Source: Geitlerinema sp. S16
GTDB lineage: Bacteria; Cyanobacteriota; Cyanobacteriia; Cyanobacteriales; Geitlerinemataceae
DNA length: 59,559 bases
Direction of reading: 5' to 3'
NCBI GenBank assembly: GCA_011390275.1
Contig: JAABST010000027.1
Span: forward strand, 1-59,559
Part shown: positions 48,054-56,760 of the stretch, piece by piece
Layout: each line of letters begins with the position of its first letter
Numbering within the stretch: the stretch's first letter is position 1
Translations under genes and position numbers: made by a program
Notes under the pieces: generated by a model
The model's input: only the letters and a program-made list of their open reading frames with translations
Told to the model about the DNA's origin: nothing
Databases searched by the model: none

Positions 48054-49280
48054 TTAAGCGATCCATCGTGTGGGTTGCTCAAAAAAGCTGTCGATACAGC
48101 GGATGAAAATTTCCAATCCCGTTCCCAGTGCCGTTTCGTCAAAGTCGAAGCGCGGATGATGGTGGGGGTATGCTAAGTCGCGATCGGCATTGGCCGCACC
48201 GACGAAGAAGTAACATCCGGGAACTTGCTGCAAGAAAAATGACATGTCTTCCCCGCCCATCGTTTGGCACTCGGGTACAAGTCCCAGGGGGGTTTCGATC
48301 GTCTGTTCAGCCGCCGATCGCACCAGTTCCGCCATGCGGGCATCGTTGACCGTTGCGGGATAAAGCCGCCAATAATTCAGGTGATACTCGGCATTGTGGG
48401 CGGCGCAGATGCCGCCAATGAGCCGATCAAAGCGATCAGCGAAATAGTCCGCATACTTGGGGTTAAAATAGCGCACCGTACCGCTGAGTTGGGCGCTTCC
48501 GGCGATGACATTGCGGGCGCTTCCGGCGTTGAACTGACCCACGGTGACAACGGCGGAATCGATCGGGTCAAGATTGCGTGACACGATCGTTTGTAGTGCG
48601 TTGACGACCTGAGACGCCACCACGATCGCGTCCGTAGTTTGGTGAGGCAAGCCGCCATGACCGCCTTTGCCCGTAATCTGCAAATCAAATAACTCGACGG
48701 CAGCCATTAACGGCCCCGGACGCACGCCCACGGTTCCCAGCGGTAGATTGTTCCACAAATGCAGCCCAATAATGGCATCAACCTCGGGCTGTTTGAGGGC
48801 GTCGGCTTCGATCATCGGCTTCGCGCCTCCTGGCCCTTCCTCCGCAGGCTGAAAAATGAGCTTGACGGTTCCGGGAAAGTCTCGATGCTCCGTCAGGTAT
48901 TTCGCCACGCCGAGCGCGATCGCGGTGTGACCATCATGGCCACAAGCGTGCATCTGGCCGGAATGTTGCGATCGGTAAGGTACATCATTGAGTTCCTGCA
49001 CCGGTAGCGCATCCATATCTGCTCGAATCGCCAACACCGCCCCCGATCGCGTTCCCGGTATCGTCGCCACAATCCCCGTTTTTGCTACTTCCGATCGAAA
49101 CTCGATCCCCCATTCGGTTAGCTTGGTCGCAATAAAAGCAGCGGTTTTCTCCTCTTTAAAACCCAGTTCGGGGCGCTGATGTAAATAGCGACGCCATGCG
49201 ACCAGCTCATCCTGAAGCACACGAACCTCAGGGCGAAGTTTCGCACCAATTAACGTTGAGGAAAGAGTCGATAAAGTCAT
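48054..49280 (-). CDS. M20-family amidohydrolase (hippurate/N-acyl-amino-acid hydrolase type)
   Basis: A 408-residue di-metal peptidase-fold hydrolase. RRYLHQRPELGFKEEKTA is near the N-terminus (about 30-47). The metal-binding CGHDGHTA (about 113-120) and AEEGPGGAKPMIEA (about 146-159) motifs and the C-terminal MGGEDMSFFLQ with HHHPRFDFDE are complete. It cleaves N-acylated amino acids or related amides; the physiological substrate is unknown. ATG 49280 was preferred over 49337, which would place the start inside a strong hairpin. It lies downstream of gpsA on the same strand. Confidence 0.9.
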   Translation of the reverse strand: MTLSTLSSTLIGAKLRPEVRVLQDELVAWRRYLHQRPELGFKEEKTAAFIATKLTEWGIEFRSEVAKTGIVATIPGTRSGAVLAIRADMDALPVQELNDVPYRSQHSGQMHACGHDGHTAIALGVAKYLTEHRDFPGTVKLIFQPAEEGPGGAKPMIEADALKQPEVDAIIGLHLWNNLPLGTVGVRPGPLMAAVELFDLQITGKGGHGGLPHQTTDAIVVASQVVNALQTIVSRNLDPIDSAVVTVGQFNAGSARNVIAGSAQLSGTVRYFNPKYADYFADRFDRLIGGICAAHNAEYHLNYWRLYPATVNDARMAELVRSAAEQTIETPLGLVPECQTMGGEDMSFFLQQVPGCYFFVGAANADRDLAYPHHHPRFDFDETALGTGLEIFIRCIDSFFEQPTRWIA

Positions 49281-49315
49281 TAGAGCGAATAACGAATGGC
49301 AACACCGATGACGAC

Positions 49316-49362
49316 AATACCCAATCTTGATCGGCATTAGGCATCGATCAAGATTGGGTATT
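49316..49362. other. Perfect 18-bp hairpin between gpsA and amidohydrolase
   Basis: AATACCCAATCTTGATCG pairs with CGATCAAGATTGGGTATT around an 11-nt loop. There is no T-run. On the minus strand it lies 36 nt upstream of the amidohydrolase ATG, so it may separate the two genes or shape the amidohydrolase leader. Confidence 0.7.
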
Positions 49363-49450
49363 GGGGTGTTAATTGAGCATAACGCGGAGCTGGGATCTGT
49401 TGACCCCTCCGCGCCTTTTTTAATGTGAAAGCGCGGTTTGCTTGTTTCAC

Positions 49451-50464
49451 CTATGCCGCGATCGGCATGATGTTCTCGGGCTCCGGCGTGCGACCCATCA
49501 AAGAATCCACCGCTTCTGCGGGCGTAATCTCGCCTTGAATGACTCGATATACGTGGCGAGAAATCGGCAAATCCAGACCTTCTTTGCGAGCCAGTTCGGC
49601 TAACACGCGGGTTGTATTCACCCCTTCTGCCGTACTTTGCAGCTCTTCAATCACTTGATCCAGCGAGTTGCCTTGAGCTAAACCAAAACCGACGCGATAG
49701 TTACGCGATAGAGCGCCACTACAGGTGGCGAGCAGGTCACCGAGACCCGATAGACCGACAAACGTTTCGGGGGAAGCGTCCCAAAGTTGACCCACACGGA
49801 TCATTTCCGGCAAAGAGCGAGCAATTAGCGCGGACTTCGCGTTAACACCCAGCTCAAGACCATCACAAATGCCTGCGGCGATCGCCATGACATTTTTCAG
49901 CGTACCGCCGAGTTCCGTTCCGATCGGGTCATGGTTGATATACACCCGGAATTTATCCGAAGCAAAGGCATTTTGAGCGGTTTGCGCCGCGAGTTCGTTG
50001 CGGCTCGCCATTACGGTTGTCGCAGGCAGTCCTTGCTCAATCTCCTTCGAGAGATTCGGGCCGGAAAGAACAACGATCGGGTTTTTCGGCAAGATTGACT
50101 GCCAGATTTGCGACGGGGTCAGATTTGTATCGGGTTCTAGACCCTTCGTCGCGGTGACGATGATCTTACTGCTCGGTAAGTTCATCTCTTGAAGCTGGGT
50201 TGCGACCGATCGCACACCCTTCATCGAAATTGCACTCAGAACAATGTCGGCACTGGCCACTGCTTCGGCAAGACTTGTCCCACTACTACGCGACCACATC
50301 GTGATCATCTGGTCATTACGTTGCGCCAAGCTCGCAAGAGCCGATCCCCAAGCCCCAGAACCAAGAACGGTAATGCGTAGGGCTGTGTTTAAGCGAGAAG
50401 CGACGCCATCGGTTGTCTGGCGGCGCTTGTCGGATCGGTTGCGGTGGGAAACAGTATCGATCAT
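49451..50464 (-). CDS. gpsA: NAD(P)-dependent glycerol-3-phosphate dehydrogenase
   Basis: A 337-residue enzyme that reduces dihydroxyacetone phosphate to sn-glycerol-3-phosphate for glycerolipid synthesis. The Rossmann motif LGSGAWGSALA is at about 34-44. VLSGPNLSKEI, the catalytic region GGTLKNVMAIAAGICDG and GLGDLLATCSGALSRN are present. The first 28 residues form an extra basic leader seen in some cyanobacterial members. AAAGGA lies 6 nt before the ATG. An upstream 30-codon frame overlaps the start as ATGA. Confidence 0.95.
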   Translation of the reverse strand: MIDTVSHRNRSDKRRQTTDGVASRLNTALRITVLGSGAWGSALASLAQRNDQMITMWSRSSGTSLAEAVASADIVLSAISMKGVRSVATQLQEMNLPSSKIIVTATKGLEPDTNLTPSQIWQSILPKNPIVVLSGPNLSKEIEQGLPATTVMASRNELAAQTAQNAFASDKFRVYINHDPIGTELGGTLKNVMAIAAGICDGLELGVNAKSALIARSLPEMIRVGQLWDASPETFVGLSGLGDLLATCSGALSRNYRVGFGLAQGNSLDQVIEELQSTAEGVNTTRVLAELARKEGLDLPISRHVYRVIQGEITPAEAVDSLMGRTPEPENIMPIAA

Positions 50465-50553
50465 AAATTTTCCTTTAACTCAATAAGAATGTGACATTCC
50501 AAATGCAGGTCATCATTGATTAACGCTGATTGGAGTCTGCCAGAACGAAACAT
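50461..50553 (-). CDS. Possible 30-codon upstream ORF overlapping gpsA
   Basis: On the minus strand the frame begins ATG at 50553 (MFRSGRLQSALINDD...) and ends TGA at 50461-50463, sharing ATGA with the gpsA start. Such overlap would allow translational coupling. GGCGGGG lies directly against the ATG, a poor spacing. Coding potential is unproven and chance is a real alternative. Confidence 0.25.
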   Translation of the reverse strand: MFRSGRLQSALINDDLHLECHILIELKENL

Positions 50554-50586
50554 CCCCGCCGATCGAACTTGCATTTGAATGGAATG
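50495..50586 (-). promoter_or_regulatory. Structured 5' leader of gpsA
   Basis: On the minus strand CATTCCATTCAAATGCAAGT pairs with ACCTGCATTTGGAATG, with a 4-nt bulge, closing a loop of about 55 nt in the region upstream of gpsA. The stem lies between a predicted promoter and the ribosome binding site, so it could influence gpsA expression. Confidence 0.45.
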
Positions 50587-50603
50587 CGGTTCAATCTGAA
50601 GGC

Positions 50604-50609
50604 ATTATA
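50604..50609 (-). promoter_or_regulatory. Extended -10 promoter of gpsA
   Basis: On the minus strand TGCTATAAT gives a consensus -10 with the TGn extension. The -35 at proper spacing is poor (TCACTC), as expected for extended -10 promoters. Transcription would start near 50597, giving a leader of about 130 nt. Confidence 0.5.
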
Positions 50610-50884
50610 GCAGTTTCCATTATTATGAGTGACGCCCCAGAAGTAGAGCTGATTTGCGAAAAAACTCTAAGATCCTTGTATATCAAGAGATTCACCTTAT
50701 TTCAGACGGATAATGACGCTTCACGCTAAAAACTCTTAAACCCTCTCTATAAAAGGATCACAGAATACGACCAATAGGTCAGGGAAATATAACAAACTCA
50801 ACAAATGCACCTCATATTTGTGTGCATTCTTGCACCCGTGGGTGAGAGAGGCTTGTCTTGCACTCTAATGACAGGGCAAACGCA

Positions 50885-51024
50885 TATAGTCAGTTCAATA
50901 AAAAACGAGACATCTTGACTCTGTTCTGCTGGATCAAAAACCGCGTTATTTGCTTCGCAAAGGCTACGCCAACGACCCCGCTCAATGCTCTCAGTCTGTT
51001 TTAAACATGATTGAACTGACTATA
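50885..51024 (+). repeat. MITE-like element C (140 bp)
   Basis: TATAGTCAGTTCAAT at the left end and ATTGAACTGACTATA at the right form perfect 15-bp terminal inverted repeats. The interior (50946-50990) is the same 45-bp core found in element B, but the ends are unrelated to B. It lies directly against the stop codon of the PAS/PAS kinase gene (TAA complement at 51026-51028). Only one copy is in the window. Confidence 0.75.
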
Positions 51025-51025
51025 T

Positions 51026-52975
51026 TTAGGAAAACCACTCATTCTCTTCCAGCGGTGCATCATCATCAAATGAGTCGATCAAAAGCGACGATCGCGGTGG
51101 TTCCGCGTCTTCTTCTTCTGCCAAATCATTAAACGAGACTCCCGCAAACTCCGGCAACTCCAGCAGTTCCGCCGTTTCGTGGAGTAGCGGTATCTCTGCT
51201 TCTGCCGAAGACTCCGTGTAAGCGGAATCTAGATTCTTTTCTTTTGCTGACGCCGAGTTGTCCGTCTGGGTTTGGGTGAGTCCTGCGGCTGGGTCAGCCG
51301 CTTTATCGTCAGCGGGGAGATCGACCGTAAATGTTGATCCCACATCAAGCTCACTTTCCACCGTAATATCGCCCCCCATCATCTGGCAAAACTTGCGACT
51401 GATCGCCAAACCTAAGCCCGTGCCACCGTAACGCTTCGTGGTAGATTCATCAGCCTGGGTAAAGGGCTGAAAAATGCTTTGGATTTGATCGTCGGTCAGG
51501 CCAATGCCGGTATCGCTGACTCGGAAGCAAATCCAGGCGGTGGGGTCGGCGGCGCTGCTGCTGGCTTCCGCGTCGCGCTCGGCATCGTTCCGAATCTCGC
51601 TAAAGGGGGATTCCTGACGATTCACGGTCATGACGATCGTTCCCTGATGGGTGAACTTGGCGGCATTACTCAGCAAGTTGAGTAGCACTTGACTGATTTT
51701 TGTGCGATCGGCGTACATCGTGCCGAGGTTAAGGCTGCACTCCACTTTGAGCGTGTTGGTGTTTTTCTCAACGAGGGGCTGTACCGTTGATTCAAGTTCA
51801 TAAATCAGTGTGGATACATCGAACTCTTCCGGTGCAAGATCCATGCGCCCCGCTTCGATTTTCGAGAAGTCGAGGATATCGCTAATAATTGAGAGCAAGT
51901 GGCGTCCGGCGGTCGTGATGCTCTTGAGATCAGCCATCAAATCTTCCGATTCGTCGCCATCAAGTTCGAGATCTTCGATCTCTTCCTGCAAAATTTCACC
52001 GTAGCCAATAATCGCGTTTAACGGGGTGCGTAACTCATGGCTCATATTGGCCAAAAAGGAGCTTTTGGCCTGGTTGGCGGCTTCTGCGGCGATCGTCGCT
52101 TGGTAGAGTTCTGCCTCTGCGCGTTTGCGTTCGGTGATGTCTCGCGCAAACGTACAAATATATTCTTGTCCTCGATAGACTAGGGACGTAATCGTAATCT
52201 CCACCGGAAAGATTTTGCCGTTTTTGCGCCGATGGCGTGAGTCGAGCGTAAACGAACCAAATTCGCGCACCTGATCGCGATAGTCCGGCCAAATTTCCGG
52301 TGGAAAGTCAGGATTAATATCGTGGATGCTGATTTCGAGCAATTCACTGCGGGTGTAGCCCAGTGAAAGGCAGGCGGAATCATTAACGTAAAAGATGCCA
52401 CCGTCACGATCGAGCCAAAAAACAGCATCTCCCGATTTATTAATCGAAATTTGCCCGAGGGGCAACATGTCATCGGTGCGCTGGCGTTCCTTTTTTTCGT
52501 GATCGAGAGCGTGAATAAGCTGCTGAACCTGCCTATTCAGGTTTTTCTGTTGCTTCCAGGCTTCTTGGAGGGCTTGTTTGGCTCGGGAGATATCTTCCCA
52601 GACGAGAATAAGACCCGCTATTTTATGGGGGACAGCCTCTAGGTCGTTCTCGATCGCGGACAGCGAGCCTTTCCAAGGACGGATAGTCCATTGTGCGGCT
52701 ACCACTGTGCCGTTGAAGAGCTGGCATTCTGGCTCTTGCCATTGACCACTCTGGCCGTCTAAGCATGACGCGTGAATGCGTCGCCAGCCTGAGCCCTGCT
52801 GCGGAAACAGGGCATAGTGGCTCATTCCAATAAGGTCTGCCTCGCCCACGCCGAAAGTCTTCGCCCATTGATGCGTCACGGCGATGTAGTGCATCTGACG
52901 ATCAACGATCGCGATCGCTGTCGGGCTAGATGTCAACAGGGCTTGAAACAGCTCGCTATTCTCGAAAACATACAT
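51026..52975 (-). CDS. PAS/PAS sensor histidine kinase
   Basis: A 649-residue soluble kinase. The first PAS-like domain (about 5-130) ends LVWEDISRAKQALQ. A coiled coil leads to a second PAS (about 180-280) with VFWLDRDGGIFYVNDSACLS and FARDITERKRAE. The phospho-acceptor helix has LANMSHELRTPLNAIIGYG (His313) and the HATPase domain (about 420-545) has DTGIGLTDDQI and YGGTGLGLAISRKF. The last 100 residues are acidic, low-complexity and unlike any domain. There is no receiver domain and no adjacent regulator. ATG 52975 was preferred to a TTG at 52993. Confidence 0.92.
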   Translation of the reverse strand: MYVFENSELFQALLTSSPTAIAIVDRQMHYIAVTHQWAKTFGVGEADLIGMSHYALFPQQGSGWRRIHASCLDGQSGQWQEPECQLFNGTVVAAQWTIRPWKGSLSAIENDLEAVPHKIAGLILVWEDISRAKQALQEAWKQQKNLNRQVQQLIHALDHEKKERQRTDDMLPLGQISINKSGDAVFWLDRDGGIFYVNDSACLSLGYTRSELLEISIHDINPDFPPEIWPDYRDQVREFGSFTLDSRHRRKNGKIFPVEITITSLVYRGQEYICTFARDITERKRAEAELYQATIAAEAANQAKSSFLANMSHELRTPLNAIIGYGEILQEEIEDLELDGDESEDLMADLKSITTAGRHLLSIISDILDFSKIEAGRMDLAPEEFDVSTLIYELESTVQPLVEKNTNTLKVECSLNLGTMYADRTKISQVLLNLLSNAAKFTHQGTIVMTVNRQESPFSEIRNDAERDAEASSSAADPTAWICFRVSDTGIGLTDDQIQSIFQPFTQADESTTKRYGGTGLGLAISRKFCQMMGGDITVESELDVGSTFTVDLPADDKAADPAAGLTQTQTDNSASAKEKNLDSAYTESSAEAEIPLLHETAELLELPEFAGVSFNDLAEEEDAEPPRSSLLIDSFDDDAPLEENEWFS

Positions 52976-53349
52976 AGGAACGACCCGTCGCAAAACCTCA
53001 TGCCTACCAGCGGACTCTTAACGCCAACGGCTGCGGGGTGGAACAGATACCGTAGCGAGTGATGACGAAACGGCTACAGTGCTATCACAAATCAGGTTAC
53101 CGCCGTCTTGGCCAGAGCTTTCATGCGTTATGTCAATTGTAATAGAGCGTATGAAGTCTTCAGCGTTCTCAGATCATGACGCTACCGAAGAGCGCAACTG
53201 GAACCCCTGGATTATTTTGCAGGAAAAGGCGATGAGGCTGTAGCCGATACTTTGCTGGGGCGACTTAGCCACTTGGGTTAACTCAAAAATGGACGGAATA
53301 ACCAACGGCGATCGCACTAAGATCAACACACTGCACCCCAACCCCGCTC
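52976..53349. other. Intergenic region between divergent genes
   Basis: No ORF, repeat or terminator was recognised. It must hold the promoters of the PAS/PAS kinase and cimA. Confidence 0.4.
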
Positions 53350-54984
53350 GTGACCCTATCCCCCGACTCCCGATCGCCCGTCACCCTCTACGACACAACC
53401 CTACGCGACGGCGCACAATGCGAAGGTATCTCGCTCTCCCTCGAAGACAAACTCCGCATCGCCCATCGTCTCGATGATTTGGGCATTCCTTTTATCGAAG
53501 GCGGCTGGCCGGGAGCGAACCCCAAAGACGGAGAATTTTTCGCGAAACTCCAGGCCGAACCGCTGAAATACGCCCAAGTTGTTGCCTTTTGCTCCACCCG
53601 GCGCGTCGGACGATCGGCGGCAGATGAGCCGATGCTCGCGCCGATTTTGGCCGCGAATACCACCTGGGTGACAGTGTTCGGCAAATCGTGGGATTTGCAC
53701 GTCACCGAAGGCTTGCAAACGACGCTGGATAAAAACCTGGAGACGATCGCCGATACCCTGACGTTTTTACGATCGCAACACCGACGCGTGATCTACGACG
53801 CCGAACACTGGTTCGACGGCTACAAACTCAACCCCAGCTACGCGATCGACACCCTGCTCGCCGCGATCGACTCCGGCGCCGAATACCTCACCCTCTGCGA
53901 CACCAACGGCGGCACACTGCCCCACGAGATCAGCGCGATCGTCACCGACGTTCAATCGAAACTGGCCCATCATTTGGGAGCCGATCGCGCCGCCGCCCTG
54001 CAATTTGGCATCCACGCCCACAACGATTCCGACACCGCCGTCGCCAACACGATCGCCGCCGTCCTCGCAGGCGCGACGATGGTGCAAGGCACGATCAACG
54101 GCTATGGCGAACGCTGCGGCAATGCGAATTTGTGCTCGACGATCGCCAATCTCCAGGTCAAACTCGGCTACGCCTGTTTACCCGACGATCGCATCGCCCG
54201 CCTCACCGACACCAGCCGCTTCGTCAGCGAAATCGCCAACCTTGCCCCCGACGATCGCGCCCCCTTCGTCGGTCGATCGGCCTTTGCCCACAAAGGCGGC
54301 ATCCACGTCAGCGCCGTCCGTCGCAACCCGATCACCTACGAACATTTGCCACCCGAGGCGATCGGCAACCAACGCCGCATCGTGATTTCCGACCAATCCG
54401 GCACAAGCAACGTCCTCGCCAAAGCCCAAACCTTCGGGCTGGAACTCGATAAAGCCGATCCTGCCTGCCGCGACATTTTGCAGCGCATCAAAGACTTGGA
54501 AAATCAGGGCTATCAATTTGAGGGAGCCGAAGCCAGTTTTGACCTGCTGATGCGCCAAGCCCTCGGTCAACGTCCCCATTATTTTGAAGTCCACGGCTTT
54601 CAGGTTCACTGCACCCAGCAAGGCCACGCGGCCAGCAACTCCCTGGCGACGGTGAAGCTCACGGTGGGCGATCGTGACATTCTCGAAGTCGCCGAAGGTA
54701 ACGGCCCCGTTTCTGCCCTCGATGCCGCCCTGCGCCGTGCCTTGGTCAACCTCTACCCCGAAATCGACCAGTTTCACCTCACCGACTACAAAGTCCGCAT
54801 CCTCGACGGCAACTCCGGCACGTCGGCCAAAACCCGCGTTCTTGTGGAATCCACCGATGGTCATCAGCGCTGGATGACCGTGGGTGTGTCCGAAAATATT
54901 ATTGATGCGTCCTATCAAGCTGTGGTCGAAGGGCTGGAATATGGCCTAATGTTGCACGATCGAGTCCCGCAAGTTCCGCAATAA
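53350..54984 (+). CDS. cimA: (R)-citramalate synthase
   Basis: A 544-residue member of the HMG-CoA-lyase-like/LeuA superfamily. The catalytic start VTLYDTTLRDGAQCEGISLS is at about 11-30, the metal-binding HAHND at about 223, and GTINGYGERCGNANL at about 247. A C-terminal LeuA-type allosteric domain (about 410-535) with YKVRILDGNSGTSAKTRVL completes the protein. Citramalate synthase condenses pyruvate and acetyl-CoA in the threonine-independent isoleucine route used by many cyanobacteria. The GCQxxG-type active site and length favour CimA over isopropylmalate or homocitrate synthase. Start GTG at 53350. Confidence 0.88.
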   Translation: MTLSPDSRSPVTLYDTTLRDGAQCEGISLSLEDKLRIAHRLDDLGIPFIEGGWPGANPKDGEFFAKLQAEPLKYAQVVAFCSTRRVGRSAADEPMLAPILAANTTWVTVFGKSWDLHVTEGLQTTLDKNLETIADTLTFLRSQHRRVIYDAEHWFDGYKLNPSYAIDTLLAAIDSGAEYLTLCDTNGGTLPHEISAIVTDVQSKLAHHLGADRAAALQFGIHAHNDSDTAVANTIAAVLAGATMVQGTINGYGERCGNANLCSTIANLQVKLGYACLPDDRIARLTDTSRFVSEIANLAPDDRAPFVGRSAFAHKGGIHVSAVRRNPITYEHLPPEAIGNQRRIVISDQSGTSNVLAKAQTFGLELDKADPACRDILQRIKDLENQGYQFEGAEASFDLLMRQALGQRPHYFEVHGFQVHCTQQGHAASNSLATVKLTVGDRDILEVAEGNGPVSALDAALRRALVNLYPEIDQFHLTDYKVRILDGNSGTSAKTRVLVESTDGHQRWMTVGVSENIIDASYQAVVEGLEYGLMLHDRVPQVPQ

Positions 54985-55294
54985 TGCCCATTGTTCACGG
55001 ACTCAGCACACGCAAACTGTCCTAAAAATAGCGCCAGCACACCGTTATTTTTGTGGACAAATATCATCAATCCTTCAAACTTGCTTAAAACACGGTGATC
55101 TTGGCGTATCTCACCAAGAAAACGTCGTCTAGGCTACACTCTCGATCAAGGTCTTCCACTTAGGATCGCCTGAACCTGGGGTCTTACTGTGCGATCGTGT
55201 TCCACGACGCCATAAGTCGGGAGTTTATGATTGCCAACAGCAATTAGACACCCTATCCCACATCGCTTCTGGTATGAGGAGAACGTAAATCAAA
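54985..55294. other. Intergenic region upstream of urtA
   Basis: The 310-bp stretch should hold the urtA promoter. A GTA-N8-TAC NtcA site was looked for and not found. GAGGAG lies 13 nt before the ATG. No ORF or repeat was seen. Confidence 0.4.
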
Positions 55295-56608
55295 ATGACA
55301 TCTAATTTCAGTCGCCGTAAGTTCCTAGTCTTGGGAACAGCGGCATTCAGCACCAGCCTATTGCTTAAAGCCTGTACAACCCCTCCCGCTGAGGACGGCG
55401 CGACTGAAGAGGGCGCAACCCCCGAAGGTGGAGCCGGTGGCGATACGATCAAGGTCGGTATCCTGCACTCACGTAGCGGCACGATGGCGATCAGCGAAAA
55501 TACGGTCGTCGATGCAGAACTACTGGCGATCGAAGAGATCAATGCCGCTGGTGGTGTTAATGGCAAAATGATCGAGGCGATCGAAGAAGATGGCGCTTCG
55601 GATTGGCCGACCTTCGCTGAAAAAGCGAAGAAGCTCATCGAAGAAGATAAAGTCGCCGTCGTTTTCGGTTGCTGGACTTCTGCAAGCCGTAAAGCCGTCC
55701 TGCCGGTCTTCGAGGCGGCTGACCACATGCTGTGGTATCCGTTGCAGTACGAAGGTCAAGAATGCTCGAAGAACATCTTCTACACGGGCGCGGCTCCCAA
55801 CCAACAAATCGAGCCTGCGGTGGATTGGCTGCTCGAAAACAAAGGTAAGGAGTTCTTCCTGGTCGGTTCTGACTACGTCTTCCCGCGTACGGCCAACACG
55901 ATCATCAAAGAGCAAGTTACAGCCAAAGGCGGCACCGTCGTCGGTGAAGACTACCTGCCCCTTGGAAACACCGAAGTCACGGCGATCATTGCCAAAATCC
56001 AACAGGCGCTCCCCGATGGCGGTGTGATCTTCAACACCCTCAACGGTGACAGCAACGTCGCGTTCTTCAAGCAGCTCCAAGGTGCTGGCCTCGGCCCTGA
56101 CAAGTACCCCGTAATGTCAGTTTCGGTTGCAGAAGAAGAAGTCCGCGTGATTACACCGGAATATCTCGAAGGTCATTACGCGGCCTGGAACTATTTCCAA
56201 ACTGTGGAATCGCCCGCCAACGAGAAATGGGTTGCTGATTTCAAAGCGAAATTCGGTGACGATCGCGTCACCAATGACCCGATGGAATCGGCCTACATCA
56301 TGGTCTACCTCTGGAAGCAAGCGGCAGAAGCAGCGGGCGATGCTTACGATCTCGAAGCCGTGCGTAACGCAGCTTATGGCCAAACCTTCGATGCTCCGGG
56401 TGGCACGGTGACGATGAACACAAACCACCACATCTCGAAAACCGTCCGTATCGGCGAAGTTCGTGAAGATGGTTTGTTTGATATCGTCTACGAAACCGAC
56501 GGCCCTGTGACGCCGATCCCCTGGAACCAATACGTTCCGGAGACCAAAGGCTTTGCTTGCGACTGGTCTGATCCGGCTAAAGGCGGCAAGTATAAAGAAG
56601 AGGGTTAA
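55295..56608 (+). CDS. urtA: Urea ABC transporter substrate-binding lipoprotein
   Basis: A 437-residue periplasmic binding protein of the branched-chain amino acid/urea (Peripla_BP) family. The precursor has a twin-arginine-like SRRKFLVLG followed by lipobox LLKAC (Cys27). It then has a short acidic spacer and the binding domain (TIKVGILHSRSGTMAISE, FGCWTSASRKAVLPVFE, LWYPLQYEGQECSKNIFYTG), features typical of UrtA. It feeds the UrtBCDE transporter. Those genes are not here; a terminator follows directly, so urtA is monocistronic in this genome. Confidence 0.93.
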   Translation: MTSNFSRRKFLVLGTAAFSTSLLLKACTTPPAEDGATEEGATPEGGAGGDTIKVGILHSRSGTMAISENTVVDAELLAIEEINAAGGVNGKMIEAIEEDGASDWPTFAEKAKKLIEEDKVAVVFGCWTSASRKAVLPVFEAADHMLWYPLQYEGQECSKNIFYTGAAPNQQIEPAVDWLLENKGKEFFLVGSDYVFPRTANTIIKEQVTAKGGTVVGEDYLPLGNTEVTAIIAKIQQALPDGGVIFNTLNGDSNVAFFKQLQGAGLGPDKYPVMSVSVAEEEVRVITPEYLEGHYAAWNYFQTVESPANEKWVADFKAKFGDDRVTNDPMESAYIMVYLWKQAAEAAGDAYDLEAVRNAAYGQTFDAPGGTVTMNTNHHISKTVRIGEVREDGLFDIVYETDGPVTPIPWNQYVPETKGFACDWSDPAKGGKYKEEG

Positions 56609-56700
56609 ATCGCCTCTAGATTTAATCTTGATCGCTGGATTTAAGCCCGATTTTAGAATCGCTTAACTTCAGCAGCTACATTGCTAAATTTAAATTGATA

Positions 56701-56745
56701 CGTGAGATGCATGACCTTCAGCGGGTGATGCATCTCGCGTTTTTT
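56701..56745 (+). terminator. Terminator of urtA
   Basis: CGTGAGATGCAT and ATGCATCTCGCG pair over 12 bp with one G-U around a 15-nt loop, followed by TTTTTT. It lies 92 nt after the urtA stop. Confidence 0.88.
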
Positions 56746-56760
56746 ATGGCGATCGTATCG

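Noticed and set aside
54178..54918. 246-codon frame antisense to cimA
   Set aside because: It is the mirror of a GC-rich coding strand, has no recognisable domain, and the opposite frame is a clear citramalate synthase.
54985..55294. NtcA site upstream of urtA
   Set aside because: A GTA-N8-TAC match was looked for by eye across the gap and not found; only partial matches exist.
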